The notes under the pieces: model-generated
The model's database searches: none
The model's input: the letters and a program-made list of their open reading frames with translations, nothing else
What the model was told of the DNA's origin: nothing
DNA from: Onchocerca volvulus
Lineage: Eukaryota; Nematoda; Chromadorea; Rhabditida; Onchocercidae
Assembly: GCA_000499405.2 (NCBI GenBank)
Contig: HG738139.1
Location: 11,060,616-11,124,615, forward strand
Direction of reading: 5' to 3'
Length of the DNA: 64,000 nt
Position numbers and translations under genes: made by a program
Part shown: positions 34,052 to 64,000 of the stretch, one piece after another
Position numbering within the stretch: the stretch's first letter is position 1
How the letters are laid out: every line of letters begins with the position of its first letter

Positions 34052-37000
34052 AAAGGATATATGACATTTATAATAATTTATTCAAGTACTTTATGAAAAT
34101 GCCTTCGTTTGCATATCATCATTCATAATGTTATTATTTATGTATGAGAATCAGTCTGCGACATTATCACTTTGTTTATTCGGGCCGTTTTTTTTTACAG
34201 CCTATGACTGGCTAAATTGAAGCTTAGGCTTGTTTTTGCAAATGCCTTAAATTAAATTTTAATTAAAAAGGAAAAACGAGAAAGACGAGAACTCATTATA
34301 CATCTTTTTTCGTTTCTTTCTCATTTATTCCAGTCGTTTCTTTCTCTGTCTTAATTTCTATCGTTATCAACATTGGGTGACATAATGAAGTCTGAGATAT
34401 TGGCTAGGATCAGAATTAAATGAGACCAGAGGCTATTTATATCCAAAAGTGAATATCTATTGCTAAGCTTGTTTTTTTGTTAATGTACATTCTTTGCTAT
34501 CTTATCCTTTTTTTTTCTCCCTCTCTCTATTTTTTGCGTTCTAAAAATTTTAAAAATTTCAATATACAAATGAAATTGCTCTTCCGCTATTTTTCTTTTC
34601 GATCATTTTTTTTTTTTTTTTTTTTTTTTTACCTCTCTTTGTTGATCTCATTTTTTCTTCTATTTTCTTGCAAAATTTCTTGCTCAAATTTCATGCATTT
34701 TTCATTTACTCGAAATCCTCCATAATTCAAATTAACATTAAGTTTGAAATCCAATCATTAGGCTGTTCTTTGATCAGTTTTCATTTTATAATTTTGTAGT
34801 AAAAATTCAAGTTTGCAAGGTTCACCTTGCAACCGTTTTACAATTTTTTAAGTAAAGGTTTAAGTTCACCTTTGCCATCTTAAAAATTGTTATCAAATCA
34901 ATTTGATCTGAAAATATAATTGGGTGATAGGAAAAATGAATAGATATGGTATTAAATTTAATCTTAATTTTATATTTATATGTTAGGTAATAAATTATTC
35001 TTAGCATATCGTATATATCGAAATTTCTCATCAAGTATTAACTTTTATCAATCTCCGAAAAAAGTGCTTCTGATTATATTAATTCTGAAATAAACTTGAA
35101 ATCAAAACTTTCTTCCATCATAACAAATTATCAGTGATGATAATAATGATTCAGCAGATCAATATAGCATTCAAGATTATTCAATTGCTCAATTGATATA
35201 AATTTAAAATTTTCATTAAATTTTCACTTAATTTTTTTCATTCAAAAAATTCATCAACATTTAAATCATACATGTCATCCATGTAAAGTGAATTTGAAGG
35301 ATATTTTTTATTTATAAATAAACTTGATTTACTTGAGACTTATCAAGGGGTACGGTAGCACTAGAACTATCATATTAAATCAAAATTATCGTCGTCATCT
35401 TGCAGTGCCAAAGTTATCTTTATATCATCTTCCAATATCATAGCTTTTTACGTGGTCTTCTCTGCATTAGCTGTTAATTAATCCCATATTTTTTAGCAAA
35501 TTTAATTTACGAAATATTACGACTAGTGATAAATATGAGTATCATTTCGATATTCAAATAATATCTGATAATTTCTGATGACACGCAAATCGCAAAATTA
35601 AAGAAAAAAAATCATAAATGCTTTGAACATTTTCAGTTGTAGCAAAACATTCAAAATGCAAGAACTCATTAAATATTACTAACTCATTGAATTTTAATTT
35701 TCACACTTTGTATCCATTAAATTTAAATGTAAACTTACGCTTCTTAAATTTATTCCCTTCTTTTATCATATATTTAATCGAAATTATAAATGACAATTTT
35801 GTTTTTAAAAATCAATTGATGATAAATTATGTTATCATTTATGATAGAATCGAATTTCCTTTCGAATATTTATTCATGTATTTATTTGTAAAATTCTATT
35901 GCATTTCGTAATTTTTTTTGAGAAAAAAAAAGAAATAAAATGGAAAAAAGTATTGAATTTCAATTTAATGAATAAAAAGAGAAGACAAGGAATGGAAAAT
36001 GAGAAAGACGAGAGTGCTAAATTTCATTTTATCATATAATTGCCCGTTTTTCATTATTTATCATTTCTATTTCGATTAAAAAGTTGATTAAACTAAGTTT
36101 GGACTTTTTCGTTATCATTGTCTTTAGTTTTTTTTCGGTTTTTCAATTTATTTTTTAACTTTTCAATTTTATTATTTTTCGTTTTGTTACAAATTTTCAT
36201 ACTATTATTTACGCATTATATCAAATAAAAAAGCAAATTAATTATTGGAAATTATATTCGTATAAGGATCAATAAAATAGTAATTTGAGATAAATTTTAA
36301 TTTTTTCTCTAAATTTATTTAAAATTTTACTATTCTAATAATTTTTTCGCATTTTAGTTATATTTCTTTTTAACTTTGCTTGCAGATTCCATTAATTTAC
36401 ATTTCATTTCAGATTCTAAATTAATCATCTGTTTTTTTATTCGATTAAGAATTTATTCGGATTACCGGTTTAAGCTAACATTTTATTCATTTTTTTTTAG
36501 TTTTTTAACTTTCTTTTTTTTTTTTCAGTTTTTCATTCTTCATTCATTTCGATGGTTTTAGATTATTTTCTTCATTTTTCTCTACTACTTTGTTCAATTT
36601 ATTCTTGCTAGAAAAAATGAGTCTTTTTTTAAAAAACAATGGAATTAAAGGATTGAGAATTTTTTTTCCCCAACGTAACATAATAATTGTTTCAGGCGAG
36701 GGCGAAAAAAAAAGGATTTACTTGCAAAAAATATCATTTATAAACATGATTTTTCAATTTCGTACTTTTTCTCCAGAGTTTCAAAGTTCATTGATAAGAA
36801 AAATATTGAAGAAATTGATCATTTACCATGAAAAAAATGAAAAATGATTTTAATAAAAAGTATGTAAAAAAAAGTTACTTATATAATTATTGATCACCGA
36901 AACTCTAATCAAATTATGAAAGTATCAGTTTAAAATTCGTAAAATCTGAAGTGATTATTTTAATGAACAATATTTTTGTTTCGTTTTTTCGAAGTTTTTC

Positions 37001-39089
37001 GCAAAAAAAAAAAAAAAAATGAAATTTTATAAGAAATTAGCATTTCTCCAAAATTTTTACAACCTTTAAGAATTAAGCTTCTTTGAATTTGCTTACTCAA
37101 ATATCAATATTATCAAAAGATTATAATTAAAATATCAACCTAAATCGTTTGTTTGCTATAAAGCAAATCTTATGCCATACAATTACACATGTAAATTTAA
37201 TTTTTTAATTCTTTTATTATAAAATTTCAATTATGTTCTATGAATACCATTGTATAACAATGGATTTTTAATAAATTTTATATCATAATGTCTATCTATT
37301 CATTCATTAAATAATTTATTAATAATTTTTTATTGAGAATGAATAAAAAAATTTTTGTAATAATGCTAATTACATTCAAATTTTTATTTTTTACTAATTG
37401 TACTAAATTTGCTGATTGCATGTAAATTAAGAAATATTGAAATTATTTCCATTTATATATTTTCCAAACAAGTGGATTGCTTTTTTCCATTTTCCATGTC
37501 CATATTTTCAGGAAAAGTCATATTGGCAAAATTTATTTTAAATTTTTTTTTGTTATTAATTAAATTTTTGCCACTAAAAATTTACCTTTCTTTTTGTATC
37601 CAAAAAAAACTTTTTTTATTTTCTAAAATATATATACAAATCAAAAATTTTCAACAACTTTTATTACTTAAATTTCACTTTTTTTATAGAAATATTTTTA
37701 TAGAAATGTCGATTAATTAATATATGTCAAACAATTACCGGCAATAAATAATGACATTTTGTATTTAGATTGTATGAATCGAAAAAGTAAGAAACAAAGA
37801 TTATTAATAATTACAAATTAATTTTAGTTTTTAAATTAAAATCAAATATCGTGATCCGTTGAAAGATTTGATCGATAATTAAAGTGGCTTTAGGATAAGC
37901 TATAAAAAGAAAAACTTATTAGTAATTTGCAGAAAAATTTGATAGTTTATTAAAAAATTAGCAATACTTAATATTTAAATGTAAAAACGTGACAATATGA
38001 AATAAACATTCATCTCACTGATAAAAACAAAGGAAGCAAAATTTCAGTTATTGAAATAATCTAAAATATTTCAGTTACAACCAATACTTTTAAAAAATTT
38101 CAAACTTTAGCATTACTTTTTTAATAATACGTGAAAGTTAAGCATAACTAAACTATCCAAAAAACCAATAAATGCTGTAAATTCAACGTAAATTATTTCC
38201 GCATGATTGATCATGCAGTTGATTCGTAAGTCGGATATGATCTTTTACGGAGTCAATAGTAGAATTTAGAATAATAATCCAGTAAATCTTGATTAGTGAT
38301 AATTAAAATATGCAATAGTACCACAAAATTTACAGCATTCTTTAAATATTACCGATTTCTCATCTAATGGTGCAAATTATGCCGTGGTAAAATCGACAGA
38401 TTTGATGACAAATAGATTATTTGAAGATTTGATGAAAACATCAAAGAAACATATTTTGGAAATTCCCACAGAATCCCAATTAAATGTATTATTACCTTCC
38501 ATTAAATGTGCAAAAAGATGTCACTTTTATTAGCATATTTGACAATATCACGCATTATTTTCCATTTTCCTTTCCTCTTTTCTAACATATAAATTGGATA
38601 TTTTGTGAATTTTTTTAAACACAAAAGTTGATTTAATGACATCATTTGAAATAATTTTAACAAACACCTTTTTTTTTTTCAATTATTTGACAAACATTGT
38701 TTGTCACAAATGACGTTTTTATTTTCTGTTTTCAAAATATTTGAAAGAAATTTTTGCAATTTAAAAATTTTCAAGTTCAAATTTCCGTCAACTTTTTTAA
38801 CAATTTCAAACATACGATCATTAAATTTTAAAATTAATAAGTTAGAATAAAGTTTAGCCGGAAACTATTTAATGGTAAGAGTCCATGAATTGAATTGAAT
38901 TTTTTTTTTTTTTTTGAATCATTTAATGGTAAGTATTTTATCATTTCATTTATTCTTCCCATTTCTGAATTTCTTTTGTTTACATTTTATGACACTTTTT
39001 GATTTATAATAAATTACTTGTCATTATGGATTGCAAATAAATACAAAATATCATGTTGCAGTATTTTGCATGCGAAATAGAAATCGCAC

Positions 39090-39272
39090 ATTACAGTAAG
39101 GTACACGCCACAGTTCAATCGAAAATTAGCAGGAAATATTGGAAGCAAACAAAAGAGGCAAATGAATGTCACAAAATATTACGCTACGGTATTCTGTACA
39201 TTACAGTATTAAACACGTATTACAGTAGATTATATGCTACAGTTTGATCAAAAAATCACAGAAAATATTGAA
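39090..39272. repeat. Direct repeat of ~53 bp with ATTACAGTA motifs
   Basis: ATTACAGTA opens at 39090, 39200 and 39219. The 39090-39142 and 39219-39271 segments align along their length: ATTACAGTA, then TA-GC-ACAGTT, ATC-AAAA, and AGAAATATTG-like ends. The middle part is less similar. Probably a pair of small dispersed elements. Confidence 0.7.
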
Positions 39273-40974
39273 AGGAAAAAAAAAAATAGAAAGAGAAAAT
39301 GAATAATGTCTGTACAAAATTAAGATGAAGCAAAAGGAGGAAAATTAAAGGAAATATGAACATTGGTGACAAAAGGTGACATTTTCAAGCATCCAATCAT
39401 TTGAAACATTTATAATATCAACTATAGAGGGTATTTTTTTGCATACTTTATTTACAAGCATGATTTTATTTTAACTAATTAGTAATTAAGTAATTACTAT
39501 ATTCGTAATGAATTGCTGGTTAGTTGATGTATTTTTATAATAGCTTTTTTTTTCGAATTTTTTTTCCATATATTTGAAAAACAAACATTTGAATGTATTT
39601 AAAACATGCTTGTAATTAATTCAAAATTGTTCATTTCAAATATTATGTACTGATTTAAGCTGTGAAAATTCGTCCTTCCAACTTGTCATTTTATTTATAA
39701 TTTCTTGAGAAAATTATTTTGTATATCGGTTTAATATTAGTTGATTGTTATTAAAATACATTTATTATTCAAAATTCTTCTTTACTTTCAGTTTAGTTTA
39801 ATTTAAATAATGTGAAATTACTTAGAACAATGCTAAAATATTATAGTAATTTGCAAAAATTGATAAATTCAAAATCTGAACTGTTTATATATTCATCTTT
39901 TCATAATTATACATAGAATTTATCATATTTAGAATTTCATTGAAATTTACAAGAGAATTTTAGTTCCTCATTTTTTAGCAAAGAATTTGGATCACTTGCA
40001 CTTTTGTTGATAAGATGGAGATGGGAAAAGGAAGGATATTATAATTGCAAATCGGTTTAAGTAAAAAAGAGGAAAAAGGAAGTTATCAAATTTCGTCAAA
40101 AAATTATCCCAGAAATTTGGATTGCGAAAAAAAAAAGAAAAGAAGAAATTATTCCGAAAATCGGAAATATTAATTTGAAATCAATAAAACAATTGTTTGA
40201 ATCTATAAAGTTAAAATAAAATTTTTGCTTAAAAATAATTTATTTCTTTTTGCAAATTTCTTTCAAATAAAGTAATCATGGAAAATAATTTTCATATCAA
40301 AAATATTTTCGTAGAAAGCTTCGAAAATTATTTTTGGACCACTTCCATACGAAACAGAATGAAAAATGGACAAATATTATTTTCCATAAAATTATTTCTA
40401 TTTTCAAACAAAAAGGCAATAAATCAAAAGAACGCATTTTTCTATTTGCTAAAGCTGTATTTTGCATTTCTCAAAAAAATCATTAAAAGAATTTTTTTTT
40501 TGTTTTCCATTAATTTATTATGAAAGATTATTTTACTTATTATTTAAAATAAATGATTGAGTCAGGACAATTGATTAAAATAAAAATTTGCAGCTAAAAA
40601 AATATTATCAACAAAACACCTAATTGATATGAGATAAATAGTTAAATTGAATTATTAAAAACTTGAAATTTACTTTTTCAGACAAAAAGTATAACTTTGA
40701 ATATATTTAGTTACTTCATATTCTTTCTCGAAACTTTTTGTGCATGATAAAACTTGTAATTTCACAATTATTACTAGTGTATCAATTGAGCAGAATTGAT
40801 ATCAAAAATGCGAAAACCTGATCCGGAAAAGTTTGCAGTTTAAGAAGAATAACACTGAATGTTATATTTGATCACTCCCTGATTTTTCATATTTTTCGTT
40901 TTTTATCATTTTTGGCTTTTTCTATCTCCGAATTTTTCTAAATTTTCTGTCAAATTAATACGGAAATACGGAAT

Positions 40975-40997
40975 TACTTTTCAGGTAATCATATTTA
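40975..40997 (+). promoter_or_regulatory. Splice acceptor just upstream of the CH-domain gene start
   Basis: TTACTTTTCAG ends at 40984, 13 nt before the ATG at 40998. An in-frame TAA lies between acceptor and ATG, so any upstream exon joined here would be non-coding. This fits SL trans-splicing or a 5' UTR exon. Confidence 0.55.
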
Positions 40998-61127
<20,130 letters not shown>

Positions 61128-61230
61128 AAATGATCTTTGAACTGTGATAATTCGGATAATCCTTCGCGACAAATGGAATGTCATTGTCACAAGCGAAAGC
61201 GATCGTGGGCGAAAGCGCCTTCTAACTGTA

Positions 61231-61236
61231 AATAAA
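61231..61236 (+). terminator. Poly(A) signal of the CH-domain gene
   Basis: AATAAA lies about 104 nt after the stop codon and about 19 nt before an A-rich run at 61255. This predicts a short 3' UTR of about 125 nt. Confidence 0.75.
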
Positions 61237-61269
61237 TTAAAAATGATTGTATATTAAAAAAAAAAAAAA

Positions 61270-64000
61270 GAAAAAAAAAAGAATGGAGTAGTTTCTTAAA
61301 AATAATAAATTTATTGATTAATGATAATTAATAGATCTTTTAAAAAATAAGCCATTAATATTTAATGGTTCTTTATAGAATTTGTTTAAAATTTCACCAG
61401 TTCTTTCATTCTTTTCTTTTTATAAAAAATTAGCCAAGTTACCCAGGTAGACATTTCAACAATTTTTGAGTAAATATTATTATTTAAATAAGTATTGAAT
61501 AAAATGTATAGTTCAACAAGTCATTTGGATAATTAAGTAAATAGCCAAACAAATAGCTAATGAATCAAATAAATAGTCTATATTTAAAGCAGTTTAATTC
61601 CATTTAAAAGTATTTTAACCAAAAATTTGAGCAGATTTGCTTAAATATAGAATTTATGAAAAATTTGATTAATTTTTCCGCACTTTGCTTTTTTTCTCTC
61701 AAAAAAATTACTTTTGTTTAAAACTCTTTCATATAATTGCGTAAATTTTGCGAGATGCAATGAAAATAAATTGATTTAGAAAATTGCGGGATACGGTATC
61801 ATACAGTACACATATCGTAAAATGTATGATTTCTAATGAATTATAACCATTGAAGAATGCATATAATTACTGTTCGTTATTGTTAAATGTCAGCGATAAT
61901 TATATTGATGAATAATTTCATCAAGTATACTGTAATTTCGTTAATAAAATGTTGCTAAAATTTTTTCAGAAAAAAATATAAACTGATAGCATTCATTCCT
62001 AACATTTTTAAATTTTTGGCAAAAATTTTGATTATAAAATTTTAAGTACAAATTATTTACTGTTGTTAATTTCCTTATCGACTTTCTAATGAAATTTGAT
62101 TCAATTTTAAACATTAGATTGGTTATTTCCGTTGTGTTTTTCCTTTTTTTTTGCTCTTATTCTTGCTTTATATCTGAGATTTTAAAATTTTTTTCCAAAA
62201 TATTATCTCATGAATGAATGATGAATTCTATTTGCTTGCAATTTAATACTTATTTTGCTGCAAATATTAAATTATTGCAAATTCAATGTTAAAATGAGAA
62301 ATTTTCCGAAAATTTTATAAATAAGTTCGAGAATTCTCATGAAAGTTTGAAATATCTTTTATTAATGTTGAAATTTATATGCAGTAATAAAATGATATGG
62401 CATAAATGACTTTTTTACGTGTGCAACTAATAATTGTCACGGTTTTATAGTTTCAATTTGATGCATATTAAAATGAAATCCCAAGTAATATTATAATTAC
62501 CGAAATATTATGCACCACAAAAAGTAAAGTATAATTTGTGAAAATTGAATTTATTAATTAGAGCAATTACTAATCAAAAATAAAATTCAAAATTTTGTCT
62601 ATTAAAAACTCTCTGATTTTACTTGTTTAAAAAGTTAAAAAAATTTCCATCAATACATGATTGATATATTGCTATTTGTTTTTCTTTTATTCATTATGGT
62701 TAAAAATTAAAAAAAAAAACTGAAAATAAAGTAATTGGTATTAAATATTTTATTGTAGTATTTCATTTTTTAAACAGAAATATTAAAATTGGAAATTATA
62801 TTTCTATCTGAAGTTTTTCCTATCATATCAGGAAGGATATTTTCTAACTTTCACACAAAGTTTTCTTTTTTCCTCAGTAATTTTTGACAAATTTGCTTCT
62901 AATTTCCATATTATGAAATTAAATTGGATAAAATATTTATATAAATTTATATTTTATAAAATACTCATATATAAGAATTAGCCAATGCAAATGTCAATGA
63001 TCAGATTGAATTTAATCTTTTATAATTTAATTGAAGATTCGCTTGATTGCTTTCTCGACAAGTTCATTTAAATGATTCTTTTTCAGACGTCAATCTTCTA
63101 AAGTAAACGAATAATCAACAGACAAAAAAATGGCCGAAGATTGATTGAAAAGAGAAAAAATTGGAAAAAAGAAATCTCTGTATAGAAAGAAAAAAAAAAA
63201 AAATCAAGAAAAAAACAAAAATTTTATTTATTTGTTAACTTTTAGTTTTTAAATATTACAATAATATATGGACAATTTAGTAATAACTGATATCTGTCAA
63301 ACTAACAGTTTAACATTTCGATCAATTTTAAACTTTATCACTATGATATGTTGATAATATGAAAATATTGCTCGGATTATACGTAAGTCACATTGCAATG
63401 AGTTCACGTACTTTTTTCGTGCAAAATTACTTACTTCTATGTTCTACTACTACTTATTACTGATGAGGAACGACATTTCTACTAAAATATGTTAAAAACT
63501 TTAATTTCATTCATATGAATTAGTGAAAATAAATTATTAAAATTCCCAAATAGCACAAATGGCCGCAGGGAATAAATAAATTGATTTTTATATTTATGAA
63601 TGCAAATACATGAATTAAAGTTGATATGAAATATGAAAAATAAGAGAGAATTTAAAAATTTTATAACTCATAAAATACGTTTTGCACATTGAAAAATATA
63701 CTTTTCTTAAATATCAAAAAACCGTTCATTTGATTTTTAGCCATTTATTAGAATGTTGCAAAAGAATGCAGTATGATTTCCCGAATCTTTTCAGTCTTTC
63801 CAATCACGATTAGGTAAAAAATTTGTTCCCAAAATTTCTAATTATATCTTTGATTAAATGTCGCAGTGAAGATCAACCCTTATCTAATCAAAAAAGATAA
63901 ACGATTTGAAACTTTTATGATTTTACTTATTTTGATCTGCATGGTACTGGAAAAAAGGAAAAAATGAAATAAGTAATTATTGAGCTATAAAATAGATTGC
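61270..64000. other. Downstream stretch without a recognisable gene
   Basis: AT-rich and free of recognisable exons. A TTTTTCAG followed by eight sense codons and a stop at about 63086-63114 was considered and not accepted as an exon. Confidence 0.6.

Larger units (their letters stand above)
22481..40980. other. 18.5-kb stretch without a recognisable gene
   Basis: Both strands are AT-rich with frequent stops. Open frames above 60 codons are low-complexity or unrecognised: 28855-29073 is a translated AAT repeat, and 31771-32031 and 33561-33893 match nothing I know. Local features are listed separately: a CT run, an AAT run, three short repeat clusters, and a CpG-richer patch at 31.66 kb. Part of this interval may hold the promoter or 5' non-coding exons of the CH-domain gene that starts at 40998. 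Confidence 0.55.

Noticed and set aside
38334..38526. About 65 open codons after TTTACAG at 38.33 kb, with some protein-like composition
   Set aside because: No clear donor, no recognisable family, and the CH-domain gene's first exon has an in-frame stop upstream of its ATG, so it cannot extend that protein. Frames of this length occur by chance in this window.
63086..63114. TTTTTCAG followed by RQSSKVNE and a stop, as an alternative last exon of the CH-domain gene
   Set aside because: It is in phase with exon 11 but would delete the end of the CH domain. It is 2 kb past a good poly(A) signal and has no further support.

Overview
The window is eukaryotic and very AT-rich. It is almost certainly nematode, and the long introns and gene-poor spacing suggest a clade III spirurid or filarial-type genome, although the species cannot be fixed from the sequence alone. 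Evidence for a nematode includes TTTTCAG or TTTCAG 3' splice sites at most introns, possible trans-splice acceptors a few bases before two start codons, long homopolymer and microsatellite runs, and protein sequences that read as invertebrate orthologues of known families.

Three protein-coding genes can be supported, all on the + strand. (1) At 26-1420 are the last three exons of an NCL-1/Brat-type TRIM-NHL gene; its 5' part lies outside the window. A long T-rich, gene-free stretch follows and may be a very long 3' UTR. (2) At 12836-19326 is a complete 13-exon cytosolic Xaa-Pro dipeptidase (prolidase, PEPD; 479 aa) with all five metal ligands intact. (3) At 40998-61127 is a 12-exon, roughly 20-kb gene for a 484-aa protein. 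It has a low-complexity N-terminal part and one C-terminal calponin-homology domain of the smoothelin/CHDP-1 type.

The rest is non-coding. Between 7 and 12.5 kb are a tRNA-like relic, a CT microsatellite, a 24-bp inverted repeat and an AT-rich minisatellite. Downstream of prolidase (20.1-22.5 kb) is a decayed Helitron on the minus strand. A long-inverted-repeat (foldback) element sits in the last prolidase intron, a second half-copy lies inside the Helitron remnant, and a possible short third fragment is near 8.9 kb. From 22.5 to 41 kb there is no recognisable gene, only simple repeats, three short tandem or direct repeat clusters and one CpG-richer patch.

The three genes are not a functional cluster: they are a translational/cell-growth regulator, a housekeeping peptidase and an actin-linked CH protein. 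I found no evidence of a novel multi-gene system. The observations most worth a second look are gene-structure oddities (a decayed exon copy inside a prolidase intron, a GC-AG intron, repeated 3' splice sites, a possible 15-nt microexon) and the foldback and Helitron relics. All coordinates were derived by hand, and AT-rich exon boundaries should be confirmed with RNA-seq.
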